Shown here one piece after another: positions 34,031 to 45,109 of a DNA stretch of 64,000 nucleotides. Source of the DNA: Saxidomus purpurata (taxonomy: Eukaryota; Mollusca; Bivalvia; Venerida; Veneridae); assembly GCA_022818135.1 (NCBI GenBank), contig JAFMSR010000003.1:30391962-30455961 (forward strand), written 5' to 3'. Numbering within the stretch: position 1 is the first letter of the stretch; each line of letters starts with the position of its first letter. The notes under the pieces are model-generated. The model was not told the origin of the DNA and did no database searches. It worked only from the letters and a program-made list of their open reading frames with translations. The translations under genes were made by a program, and so were the position numbers.

Positions 34031-35681
34031 AGGTGACCCAACACTCTTTCCACCCTGATAGCCATATCCCCAATCAACTTTCTGCAAGTCAGACATGGTA
34101 GAATGCATAGAGCTTGACTGCTGTGTCTGGGGTGATACCTCTGGCCTACCCGTGTGACCTTTCGGGGTCTGCTTTTGAACCGTGGGTGTCACCCCCGAGG
34201 AATCGGAAAGGGGGGAATTGGAAAGGGGCACTGTAACTGTTACCCCAGTGTTACGTGTTTGATATTGTAATGCATCTCCTTTGCCAGCCCCCGCCATTTT
34301 AGTGAGGGGGGCTTTACGGGTATATCCCCCCGGAGAAGATCCTGATGCTTGATGACCCCCCAATACTCTAGCAGGTGGTGGCCCCAGCTGTGTAGCATAT
34401 CCCCCAGCAGGGGTTACCTTTGGTGGGCCTGTCCCCTCCTGTGTTGGGAGGGGCTGACTTGTGTCCCCCCTGGCTATGTGGTGTCACAGGGTACTCAACT
34501 TGATAACCTTTAGGTGGAATGTTCAAGCCTGTCGTCTGTGCACGAGACAAGTTTGTGCATCCCTGAATAGTTGCTACAGTTGATGTAGTAGTGAACCTCA
34601 AATCAGCATCAAGGGATGAGGTGTACCCCTCCTGACGGTACCCCGGGGTACTGTCACAGTGTGTGGTTTGCATTCTAGGTACATAGGCACAACCCCCAGA
34701 ATTTGCCTTGGGTAGCGTGTTATTATACCCCGCTAGACCGTGATATGTCGGGGTAAATCCCCCTTGGGTGTTGGGAAGAGGCGAATACCCCTCATGATAA
34801 CAAGCTTGAGCATCATCTGCGTAGCCCAACTGAGACCCAGGTCTTGCTACAAGGGGTTTAGGATTATACACACCTTGACTGGAAGGCGCAGAGATGTACC
34901 CTCCCTGATCAATAGGGGCTGAGGTGCACCCCCTCTGACCAATACCCAGAGGAGCATAAATGTACCCTCCTTGACCAATGGGGGCTGCGGTGTATCCCCC
35001 ATGATCAGTGGGGGCTGAGGTGTACCCCCCCTGACCCATTGGGACCGGGATATGCCCCCTCTGATCGATACAGAGGGGGGCTGGCGTGTACCCCCCTTGA
35101 CTAATGGGGGCTGAGATGTACTCCCCCTGATTAATGGGGGTTGAGGCGTTCCACCCCTGACCAATTTGGGCCGAGGTGTGCCCCCCATGATACATGGAGG
35201 CAGACATGTACCCTCTGTGATCAATGGTGGTTTGAGTGTACTGACCCTGATTTAAAGGAACGGGGGAGAGTTCCCCTGCATTAACAAATTGTTGATCAGA
35301 TGCTGTATTAACTTGATTCTTCTTGGGTGCCAAATAATACTTAGGGGCATCCCCCTCTCCCCCATGTCTTAAGTCCACCGGTTTATTGTTCAAATTATCC
35401 ACCGGAGCTGGTGGACCACCCCCATCCACTGTAAGTAGCCCCGGGGGTAAAAAGGAAGCTTGGCCACCATAATTTCCACCCAAGATGTCAGCCTCCCCCG
35501 AGCTAGAAGCGAGCAGTGCTCCAGCTCATATTGCCTCAATGATGGAGAGGTACAGTTCACCTCCTTAGTGTTGTTGTTTCCACTCTGAAACCTAATGCAA
35601 TTCAAGGGGATTCCAATACAAGGGACTTTACCTGATACCTATGCCATTTGCTCTGGTTATTCGATTATACGTATATCTGGG

Positions 35682-36122
35682 TTACTGGAGTGCCCTGCAA
35701 GATGGCTGCCCGATTCCAAGAGAGCGCCCCCACAATCCTCTGCGACACTGGATGACGTCACCGCACAGACCCCTAAATTCTTGCGGTAACAGACTGCCAA
35801 AGGGCCCAATCACTACAGTGTCCTCTTCATCAAAGTCTAACCAACAGGGGTTAAGAGCACTTAATGGAAGCTCAGAGTTTATCAAAAAGTGTATATAGTA
35901 CATCGCTTCTCTTTCGCTTTGCGACTCACTCATTCTGAAAAATGCAAACCGAGTGATGTTACCAAATTCCCTTCTGAAAAATGCAAGGCGCTTGACCAGC
36001 TTTGCCCCAAGACCCGGAATCATACTCCGGATGTTCTCAATTTCCATGAAATTGATGCAAATCATTTCCTTTGGAGGATGATTCACTCCTATAACTCCGA
36101 CATTAAAGCTATTTTCAGTCAT
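35682..36122 (-). CDS. ORF upstream of the Gag-like gene, unknown
   Basis: 146 codons from ATG to TAA (PKEMICINFMEIENIRSM; SESQSEREAMYYIHFLI; WLDFDEEDTVVIGPFGSLL). It precedes the Gag-like gene on the same strand, is in its first frame, and is separated from it by stops. Composition is protein-like, without transmembrane segments or recognisable motif. It could be an upstream exon, a 5' ORF of the same element, or unrelated. A strong donor-like AG|GTAAAG lies near 35631 on the same strand. Confidence 0.35.
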   Translation of the reverse strand: MTENSFNVGVIGVNHPPKEMICINFMEIENIRSMIPGLGAKLVKRLAFFRREFGNITRFAFFRMSESQSEREAMYYIHFLINSELPLSALNPCWLDFDEEDTVVIGPFGSLLPQEFRGLCGDVIQCRRGLWGRSLGIGQPSCRALQ

Positions 36123-36511
36123 TACTGTCTAGTAGAACAGTGGCACTACAATAAATTCACCAGGACAAAATACAGAAACAGTAACAAATTTTTATTATTT
36201 AATAAAATTACAAGAACCTAAAAATCACTGAAACAAATCTGAAACAGATGGGAAAGGGCAATTAGCACCCAGCAAAAAGAAGTTCCTTCTCTGCCAGGTA
36301 CTGTCAGTTATTAATTAATTTATTGTTTACAAAATATTACTTCCTGGTATTTTTTTTACCAGGACACCGTTTCAACAAGCGACTTCCGGTTCGGCAAAAT
36401 ACGAAACGGAATCAAAGTCCCGGAAATCAGAAAACCCTAAAATATGATCCCAAAAATTATTTCCAAGATATAAATTAATTTGTTCCCCACTATATAAAAA
36501 AAAATTTAATT

Positions 36512-36592
36512 CCACTCCGGCGAGGTTTCGATCTCTGATCTCCCGCGTGCCAAGCGGGGATACATTCCACTGCGCTATCGAGGCACCGAGTT
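36512..36592 (-). repeat. tRNA-derived SINE head or tRNA-Ala-like pseudogene
   Basis: On the minus strand, GGTGCCTCGATAGCGCAGTGG has a perfect A box, CCCGCTTGGCACGCGGG makes a good anticodon arm with GGC, and GATCGAAACC is a near-B box. The 3' acceptor strand (GGAGTGG) cannot pair with GGTGCCT and no CCA-side match exists, so it is not a working tRNA. Elsewhere in 36123-37567 I see only short frames; one at 37300-37415 (CKCPKDKDIITYFDNN) might be an upstream exon of the next gene. Confidence 0.5.
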
Positions 36593-38335
36593 TCGTAGCG
36601 TATAACTTCGTTATTCACCAATACAGACGTTTGTTTCGGAATGGCAGTACAACTTTATGTAAACAAACGAATTTAACTTCCCAGACACTTTAAATAAGAA
36701 GTGGACACATCATAAGCTTGGTAGTTTCGTAAAGTATATTCAAATATCTGTTGGAAAAAAAATTCAAAGTCGGTTTAAAAGACTATCTTCAGCCGCTACC
36801 CGTCGGCAGAATCTCAGTCGTTCGTAGTCATTCGTTTAAAATTGGCTATTTCCGTAAATATTTAGACTCGGCTATTTCCGTAAAATTTAGACTGGTTCGC
36901 GATCTCAAATCAAAAGACCGCTTGTTACAAAGACACACTGTGAAATCATTCTACAGTCTAAAAGTAGTTACGTCACCCCATGGAAATTTTACTTTCTGCA
37001 TTCCAATACACGCACCGCCTCCTTGCGGCGCGTAATAACATCGGACTTGAAACAGAAAAACCCAATTATTCATGCGTTTCTTTGTAGCGTAACTGGTGTG
37101 AACACCTCATTTACAGACGTACAAAAATCTAGGATCATTGCTTTAGCTGCAGCAATAGACTGAATTTTCGCAGCAGCCAACTTCCCAACAAATACAGCTA
37201 TGTTCTTTGCACTGAATGTGACCGCTTTTTTCCTAACTGGGAGCAAAGTTTTAACAAAATTATTATCTTCTATTTGTCCTGCAGGTTGTTGCACATCTTT
37301 AACAAACTTTTTTCAAACCTTTACTATGAAAGCTTGTAAATGTCCAAAAGATAAAGATATTATAACATATTTTGACAACAATCAATTTAAGTATTGGCAA
37401 GAAACTGGAGGTTAGATAAGATTCACGTGCTATGTTGAGCGTCATAACATCTGTAGTCCATATCACTCCTGGAAATTTGTCGAATTATCAGTATATTGAA
37501 GAATAAGACCCTTCTTCATGGTTATATAATACTAGACTTTGTTCATTAGAAGTTGTAAATTTGATAAATGGCTTCATCAAATTGTGAAAAAAAAATTAAT
37601 AGCTACAGAAACAATTACATTGAAAAACAGTTGCAAACCTTGAAAGATGACAATATATTAGGATTAGACACCATAGATAAATTATTTTTAAATGGTGATA
37701 TTGAAGTCAAGATTAACAACATTGATCCATATAGCTTTTTGGAGTCGAAACACCCAAATATGAAACCTACCGTAGTTATAGGAGAACCATCATTTAAGAA
37801 TCCTTGTTCTTATGACTCTGTGAAACATGTTTTAAATAGTTTAAAGGAACATACATCTGTTGGAAATGAACGGAAATGGACAATTATAGGTTGTGATGGC
37901 CTACCGTTCTTGTTAGCAGCAAGATTAATGGATCGTGACCCTGACCTACAACACTTTTTATTAGAACCGGGATTAGGCCATTATGAAATCAATATTGTAA
38001 AGGTATTGTTTAAGCTCGGGTGGGAAGTTGCATTGAAGGATCTAGCACTAATGATGGGGTACAAATCCATTAGAGCACAAACATGTTGTTTTAAATGCAC
38101 TGATCACCACAAAGCTTGACAACTTTTAATGATATTGCTTGAAGGAATATCCTTAGAACTTTTGGAACCCTTCGTCAAAAAATGTCACTTCGATTTACTG
38201 AACGCTGTAAGTATTTCCACATCATAAGAACAATGTTTGTGTTGCTCCTCACTATATCTGTAAAATACAAATAAAATAGAAACTAATATATGTGTGTGCA
38301 CATTTAATGCATAATGTTATTACAATATTTAAACT

Positions 38336-38626
38336 CTATGGGTTTTGCAGAAATAATTGATGTTTTAGATGTTTTTTATTTGTTATAAATAACCCTAAAC
38401 AGTTGATGTGCACCCACTTCTCACAAAGGTCTTGGTCACACCCAATCCATATCGAACCCTCAGGTTCCGGGTAATGCTTTCTGCACACTTCACACATGTA
38501 CAGATCAGGCGTACGGTCCTTACTCCTAGTCTTTACACTTTGTGTGTGTTGGCATTGACTTTGTTCCTCCACGTCTATAGTGACGTCACGGCATCTCTTG
38601 GCTGCAGGGGACTGAAAATGTGGCAC
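38336..38626 (-). pseudogene. PHD-like finger fragment inside an intron
   Basis: The 96-codon minus frame encodes MCEVCRKHYPEPEG, SIWIGCDQDLCEKWVHINCL: C-x2-C, W..CD, C..WVH..C in PHD order, then the finger is lost before its last CxxC. A basic, Ser/Gln-rich leader precedes it. It lies antisense in intron A of the 37568 gene and probably marks a truncated transposon tail, like the PHD of the pogo transposase. Confidence 0.55.
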
Positions 38627-38866
38627 AATTCTATCTGTGCCTGTCTGTTACACAGTCTCAGTCTGTGTATGGACGTCAACACAACTACATGAAATTAAAA
38701 AAACAATTAACCACGTACTCCTTTTGGTATGTCGGCTGTAGTGTCGATAACAACAACAACATATCATTATTATTCAATCATTATAATTATTACAATAAGT
38801 TTAATAATATTAATAAAATAATTGTAGTTTTTAAAAATGTGATTATGTCATGATAATAATAAAAAA

Positions 38867-38902
38867 TAAGAAGAAGAAAAAGAAGAAGAAGAAGAAGAAG
38901 AA
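38867..38902. repeat. Microsatellite (GAA)n
   Basis: About eleven AAG/GAA units with one interruption lie in intron A of the decayed gene. Confidence 0.9.
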
Positions 38903-39482
38903 TACAATTATTGACTACTTACTGTCACTTGCTAGGGGTTCAACCGAACACTTAGCTGTTCTGTGCTGTATAACTCTTCCAGTCTTTGTCTTGATGGTAG
39001 TCAAAGACTCTGCCAAAGTCAATGTGTAAAGCTCATCAAGTTAAAATTTATATAAATAATTTACAGATAAGAAAAACTTGACAGAAGCTGTAACAGAATT
39101 TGACGACAGAGCTTCAGTTTACCACCCAGATCTGACGACAGAAATCAATGAATGGAGAAAGAAATTAAGAAGAAGTCAATATTTCCAAAATACAAACGTA
39201 GATTTACCTCATGTTTCTGTAAATGGTGAAACAAGCCTCGACGAAAATTTTTGGTAAACTTTGCACAACATTGTAAAGGTAATTTTTATTTTATATAATT
39301 GATTTACACATTTCTTTCTAAGTATAAATTGTTGAAAGAAATTTAATTACAAAAATAATTATGTGCGTTTCTTTTAGGAAATCGAGAAATATACATGGAA
39401 GATATATCCCTTGGAAATACACCAGGAAAAGGACACAAACTAACCCCAGTATTTATTGTCCCTGATGACCGAAAAAGATTCA

Positions 39483-40311
39483 CATGGTTCATACAGAAGT
39501 TCCGAGACAAAATTCAAGTACTTTTCAAGCACTTTTCAAGGGCTTTTTTCCAAATTTCAAGGACTAAAATGATGCGCAAAAACCGACTTTATGTCGGGAT
39601 ACATAGTCAAATGTCGCCTTCAATCATATTTGGAACACAATGTTGATATGTGTCTCGGTTATCATGGTTATTCAAATTAATATCAAGCAAAATTCATGTT
39701 GATAATCTCAATATTTACATGATATAATTCAAATCTAGATTTTTTGTCATGAAGAACAACAGTTACTGTATCGACTCATCGGAACGTTCATTTGTCAGAT
39801 TTTGTTTATAAATGCTTTTCTTCTCGTTGATGACTCTTCAAGGCACTTTCGCCCATATTGCGCAATGTCTATAAGTTTATCCATCACAACGTTAGTACGC
39901 TTGTGTTTGTTCCCCTTAAAATCCTTTATCCATGCTTTATAACTATTATTCGTGATAAAATGCTCTTATTTCGGCTAACTTTCACAAATTTTCCGTGACC
40001 ATGACTTGTGGTAAAGGGAAATCACTCTGGTAGCAAGCGTGTCTAAATTCCCGAGTCCGGTACGTAGTTGATACACCACACATGGACTGATACAGATACA
40101 GACTGTTTTCTCGTCATTTTAAGGCATGATACAACTATTTTGGACGTTTTTCACGCGGAACATACCAATTCAATGACTTTTTAAAGAAATTCACTAGTTT
40201 TATTTTCAAATTCAAGTACTTTTCAAGGACTTTTTCCCAACACAGAATTCAAGTACTTTTCAAGCACTTGGCATCAAATTCAAGTACTTTTCAAGGCCTG
40301 TGCGAACCATG
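39483..40311. mobile_element. 829-bp TIR element in exon C, 5-bp duplication ATTCA
   Basis: The left end CATGGTTCATACAG and the right end CTGTGCGAACCATG are imperfect inverted repeats, flanked by ATTCA at 39478-39482 and 40312-40316. Subterminal 'caagtacttttcaagcactt' and 'caagtacttttcaagg' boxes recur near both ends. Removing the element and one ATTCA joins GATGACCGAAAAAGATTC to AGGTCTATTAATTC in frame, proving it inserted in coding sequence. It has no transposase; a 5-bp duplication with such ends suggests a hAT-related non-autonomous family. Confidence 0.8.
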
Positions 40312-41709
40312 ATTCAGGTCTATTAATTCAAAGACCAAGGAAGAAATAAAAACAGTAATATTGGCAGCCATAGCAGAAATACATATGCTAGGTAATATTT
40401 ACTTTTAAAGATGTTGTTTTCAATTTATGACAAAACGAAACAAATTAATACAGTAATTCATATTTTTGATACTTGGGACCGAGCAAACATTAAAATTCCC
40501 AACCATAGACGCCTATAATACAATTATATTAATATTATGATTGTTGTTGTTGTTGTTTATTATATTATGTTATATACCAGGATTTGAAGATGAAGCTGGG
40601 GCCCTGGAGAAACAGTGGGGTAAAACAAAAGCAGGAACAAAAGACGAGTTTATATTTTTTTTCAGAATGGAAGTATGCCCGGTGCATGATGATGTACAAT
40701 CAAATCACTGTGAAGGTAAAATTTATTAACATCGATTGCTTTAATGTGTCTCACCGATTTAATTATTCCTTTCTTTCTGTTGTAAAGACAGTCACTCCTC
40801 TTTCTGCTATCCTCTATGTACTGCATCCATACTGGCCCACTGCGATGCTTCTTTTCTTCTCCACCATCACCAGCTTTCTTAGTGTTGGCTGGAATGTCCT
40901 CTAGCTGTTACTCGTTTTTGCTATTAAGTAAAACATGGAGATCTATGTAATTAATGCAATATATGCTATCATCAACATGTGTATTATATAAAACATATTT
41001 TAAAAATAATTTAAAAACGGAGGATTTAATGATAAATGAAATAAGTGTAGAAGAATAAAATATTATTTGTTGTCAAAACATTAAATATTTGGCTACAGAT
41101 GAATTCGTTGCTTGGTTATTGTTGGAGCCGAGTAGCATTTTATATTCCAAAAGTAGTTATCTTGAGAACACGTAGTGAAAATGTTCTTTTATTATTATAT
41201 TTTGTAATTTAACATGTATTGAGTGTAATTAAGAGAAATTGTAACATATACTGTTTCCGGCCTCCCATAGATGACGAGGACACTGACGGTTGCTGAGCAT
41301 GCAGAACATTAGCCATATTCATAATGTCAACTTCCGGAGCGTCGGGTAAAATTACCCTTTCATGCAAGATTTTCGAAAATCAGTGGTAAGTGTGAAATGG
41401 TTAAATTCCAACGATTTATGTTAACACTGACAATACTTGTTTGTGATTTTGCAAAATATTAGCCGGTGAATTACACTGTTTTTAGTTTAAATATTTAAAT
41501 TTACCTGTTTTACAAATATAATTTTTGCCATCTACCATTTTGAAGACTTTCGAATAACCATGAGAAAACGAAAATTTCGTGCGTTTATGCATCATTTGGC
41601 AGCTTATTAAAGCGCCGTTGCTTTATTTATAAGTACATTAAATCTTGCCCTGTTCCTAACCTGTTGATAACTTCTGTGACAGAAGATACATGTATACAGT
41701 AGAGTAGAC

Positions 41710-41973
41710 ATGCGAGAGGAAAGGTATGCAGGTACTGCTGCACCGAATGAAGTTGATTTGCTTTGTGATTTTCTTGGTGGTGGAGCATCAAGTGAAGCAG
41801 CTACTTCAGATCAACTTCTTGCTTTTGGTATCCCCAATGGCCCCATCCAGGAATCGGTTAATGAACCAGCCCCCACAGACGTGACAGAGCAAACGGTTAC
41901 CGTTATGAGAAGCACTCCAACCAGTCAAGCTAAACAGGCTGATGCAATTGTCCGATCGGGCTTCCGAAAATAA
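41710..41973 (+). CDS. Small ORF, 87 codons, unknown
   Basis: The frame (APNEVDLLCDFLGGGASSEA; DQLLAFGIPNGPI; QADAIVRSGFRK) has balanced codon use, an acidic start and a Ser/Thr/Pro-rich second half, without known domain. Its last 13 codons are part of an inverted repeat whose partner at 42556-42607 encodes QADAIAQSGFRK on the other strand. It may be a tail of an element or a partial exon. Nothing is recognised from 41313 to 41709. Confidence 0.35.
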   Translation: MREERYAGTAAPNEVDLLCDFLGGGASSEAATSDQLLAFGIPNGPIQESVNEPAPTDVTEQTVTVMRSTPTSQAKQADAIVRSGFRK

Positions 41974-42607
41974 ACTTTTTTAAAAATGAATAATTTCATA
42001 CAATTTATATTCTATTACAAAGTTCAGATGTAGAGAATAAATTTAAAAGTGAATAAAAGTCATCTTGAGATTTTTTAACACAATTAAAATAAGTTTGAAA
42101 TCACTGAAAAACACATTTTTTAAGATTTTCAGTGCAAATCTTCATGAATGTTTCTGAAACAGCTAGGGAATGTTATTTGCATTAGTAGGGTATGAAAAAA
42201 CTCCACATCACCAAATTCCATCCAGCCATTTCTTGCGCCAGGTTTTTGGCCCTTCTACTTTCAGTTTCCATATATTTTATATGTGAAATCAAAAAAAGGA
42301 CCGGCGCAACAAACTATACCTTTGTGTATCTTAATTTGGGTTTCTTTATAATTATGTGTGTATTTTCTATGAATCTGAGCTGTTTTAGAACTTTCTGTCA
42401 ATAAGTTTAAAAGAAAATGCCAAAAATGTCTTTTCTTCACAATTCGGAGACAAATTTTTGCAGGAAAACATGAATAATTCTGTACTTTTAAACTTTTTTT
42501 AGATGTTTTTATCATGCACAACGTGTTCACACCTTTTCCAAGTGAAAAAAATCATTTTAAAAAAAGCTGATTTTCGAAAGCCCGATTGGGCAATTGCATC
42601 AGCCTGC
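41934..42607. repeat. Inverted repeat pair flanking 580 bp
   Basis: CAGGCTGATGCAATTG (41936-) with about 50 bp after it is matched inversely at about 42556-42607 (CAATTGCATCAGCCTG). The spacer is AT-rich and without a gene. It is either an inverted duplication of a short coding segment or the ends of a small foldback element. Confidence 0.6.
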
Positions 42608-43292
42608 TAAAGGTATACTGCATGTATCCCTATACCTTCAACTACATCATCTACTGGCAGAAAAGCCAAACCATCTAGTTTACCACAGAAATGTCTTTCA
42701 GACTGTAGTTTACACCACATAGCCCTGTGGCCGGTAATATGGCGCAGTTAAGCGTTGTTGAAACGCTAAAAACACCCAGACGCATACTTTATTGATAAAA
42801 TGTGCATTTAGAATAAAATCAAACAATTCTTGATCTATCAGCATCATTTGTAAGTTTATTAATGTAAAAACTTACTTGTTAATACGTCTGCAACAACACA
42901 ACCCATCTCCACGATCTATGTTTATTTTGCCTGTAATATGGCGCACAGTGACGTCACCGAGTATTACGTGTATTGTAATCAGCTGTTCAGCTATATAAAC
43001 GTACATCGGTTATTTTCAAAGTCTTTAAAGCGGAACTCCATAGTGCATAATTAATCTGATAGGTGAAAGAACTTGGTAAGCCTCAAATGATGCGCCAGCT
43101 AGTGTCCTAAATAACACAGTCAGCACAATAATAACAATAAAACTATTTCACATCTTAATGTCTGCATTTCAGTTTGTTGCACAATTAAATCTCAAAAACT
43201 TAATTTACTTACTTATACATCGAACATACAATGTTTACAATAAAAAACAAACCAATACAAATCAATTTACAGTCTTGTACATTTTTTACCAT

Positions 43293-44954
43293 TTATATGC
43301 ACTTTGGACAGAGGAACTCTTCGTCCTTTTCAAGACTTTTTACAGGGCAACAGAACTGCAAATGGACCCAGCCATTGCATTTGTCACACTGACCCCAGTC
43401 TAGAAGTCTGATTGATTTGGATATCTTAAAAGCTGGCGGGGTCCACTTTTGGCATACTATGCAGACTTCCGTGTCTTCCAACTCGTCATCTAAGTTGTTA
43501 CTTTCGACTATCACCTTTGAAAGTCCACTAGGTCCAGCTTCTTGGCTCATTCCTTCTACACATGTTCTTTTATTAGAGTTGTTACTTTCGTTTGTCTGAG
43601 AACAACCATCTGTTTCAGCTGATCTTTTCTTGCTGTTTTGCTTCTGTTTTTTCACTGGCTTTTTGGTACTTTTCTTTTCATTCAGATCTTTACTTCGTTC
43701 TTTCTCAAGTTTCTTGTTCTTCTTTTCTTCAAGTTCTTTAGTTTTCTGTTCGTCGAATTCTTTCTTCTCTTGAACTAAATTGAAGAAATCATCACTTGTG
43801 ACAGCTTTTCCACACTTGGGTATAAATAACCTCCTTGCAGTGGTCTCTTGTTTTGATTTATGTTGTTTTACAGGTGTCTCTTCCGATTTTTGAAGTTCAG
43901 TTTTTCTCTCCTTCTCGACAAACATCTGTTTCACCTCATTTACTTCTCGTCTTTCCTTTCTCGACAGTTGTTTTGTATTCTCATCTTTGTCTGCTGTTTT
44001 CTTTGGGAGTTTATCAATCACTGCTTGGGGATTGAAAGGGTAGATGCCAGCAGTCCTGAAAGCACTTTGTAGATTACTTGGTGATAATGCCTTGTCGTAC
44101 GACTTGCCAATTAATTTGGGAAGCTGGTACCTTGTAATTACATTATTGATATTGTTATCGACATACTCGTGACAAAGAGCACTAAATGTCCTCTTAAACG
44201 GACTGAAAATACCAACATCCAATGGCTGTAAGATGTGGCTGCTGTGAGGAGGTAATACAAATATATGTATTCCAACAAGTCTTGCCTCTTTAATGACATC
44301 AAATGTAATGTGTGTCAAATGCCCATCATACAGTACTATTGCTGGGGGAGTGACGTACTTTAAGAAATGATTCTTAAAGAAATCAAGAAATGTTTCACTG
44401 TTAGGTGGATTGTAATCACATGTAATTCCTGTTTCGTCAATATTCCAAACTCGGGAGGGATTTTCAAATAAGTCAATTTCTAGCAAAGTTGATTTCAGTT
44501 CTTTATAGTAAGCATCTACTGTAGATGGGGACACACATAGTGCTCTCACTCTCTCTAACTTTTGAGGCTTTCTCATGACCATGTGGGGGAATCTGCTTAT
44601 GAATCCGTTAAACCAATGCTTACTGGGTTTATCATTTCTGAATTTATTGGAGACTCCAGAAGCCTTTGCTAACTCCATAGCTATATCTAAAACTTGCCAT
44701 TTTGTATAACCGTAACCCATTTGCGCCATAAATGCACAGTGGTCTGCAAGCTTTTGTTCTAGAGGGAAATTTATTACTGGTGGCCTTCCAAGCGAGACAT
44801 TCACTCCAAATTTTCCATTTATTTTGTTACGCAACGTCGTTTCAGGGACTCCGAATTCCCGTGCAATTTTCCTAACAGAAAATTTCTTGTTTTCTTTGGC
44901 AAAATCTACTGCTGCAAAAACGGCATCACTCGAATACGTACGTCGCTTAGACAT
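43293..44954 (-). pseudogene. pogo/Tigger-like transposase with PHD tail, internally deleted
   Basis: The 553-codon frame is open end to end. Residues 1-50 are a Psq/CENP-B-type helix-turn-helix (FSVRKIAREFGVPETTLRNK), about 60-140 a second CENP-B-like HTH (KHWFNGFISRFP), and 170-250 a DDE_1 core: NIDETG (Asp 173), VLYDGHLTH (Asp 210), LQPLD (Asp 246). The first two acidic residues are only 37 apart; pogo-family enzymes have far more between them, so some 50-60 residues were lost in frame near 44403. A Lys/Glu-rich coiled-coil stretch (about 330-460) leads to a C-terminal PHD finger (CIVCQKWTPP, WGQCDKCNGWVH, FLCPKC). It acts, when intact, in cut-and-paste transposition; this copy should be inactive. 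Confidence 0.85.
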
Positions 44955-45109
44955 ATCTTCACTCTAAAAAAAAGACGAAAATACATTATTTATCATCTTT
45001 ATTTATCATAATTACCGCAGTTCAAAAACAGCCGTTGTACGTGTAAATAGAAGCGATACCAATATGTCATATATGACGTAACACAGTGTTTGTTTACAAG
45101 CGTCAAAAT

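Larger units (their letters stand above)
30566..35515 (-). pseudogene. Long Gag-like gene with decapeptide repeats and two capsid domains
   Basis: Four consecutive minus-strand frames make up one broken gene. 35515-34368: about 370 codons built of decapeptides such as GGYTSAPIGQ. 34363-32273: 696 codons with more repeats and two retrotransposon Gag-like domains, at 34030-33799 (FDGQSDWQSFRQRFESYAQR, GRAREYF, MDELQRRFG) and 32566-32340 (FDGQSDWQLFRQRFERYAQ). 32280-31887: two short frames joined at a ten-A run. 31936-30566: about 450 codons without recognised domain. Breaks lie near 34440 (G run), 32275 (8-nt overlap ATGAATGA), 32105 (A10) and 31940. The second frame's ATG overlaps the stop of the first. 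No protease, RT or integrase is present. It is either a Gag gene of an LTR element that lost pol, or a Gag-derived host gene. Confidence 0.6.
37568..41312 (+). pseudogene. Decayed five-exon gene, unknown conserved-looking protein
   Basis: Exon A 37568-38206 (WTIIGCDGLPFLLAARLM, EPGLGHYEINIVKVLFKLGW, CCFKCTDHHKA) ends at GCT|GTAAGT. Exon B 39067-39278 (NLTEAVTEFDDRASVYHPDL), exon C 39378-40391 (EIYMEDISLGNTPGKGHKL, PDDRKRF / RSINSKTKEEIKT), exon D 40581-40715 (AGALEKQWGKTKAGTKDEF, EWKYARCMMMYNQ) and exon E 41271-41312 ending in TAG follow, all with AG/GT borders and compatible phases. Lesions: a TGA at 38117-38119 where the context expects a Trp codon (the frame continues to the donor), one-base shifts near 39247 (AAAATTTTT) and 40655 (T8), and an 829-bp transposon in exon C. 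I recall this protein type only as uncharacterised, so function is unknown. Confidence 0.65.

Noticed and set aside
36512..36592. Functional tRNA-Ala gene
   Set aside because: A box and anticodon arm are good, but the acceptor strands do not pair and the B box is imperfect.
38117..38119. TGA as a recoded (selenocysteine) codon
   Set aside because: No SECIS-like hairpin was seen, the context suggests Trp, and the gene has other lesions.
39483..39550. FTWFIQKFRDKIQ read as part of exon C
   Set aside because: CATGGTTC starts the transposon; the true exon resumes after ATTCA at 40317, as the restored frame shows.
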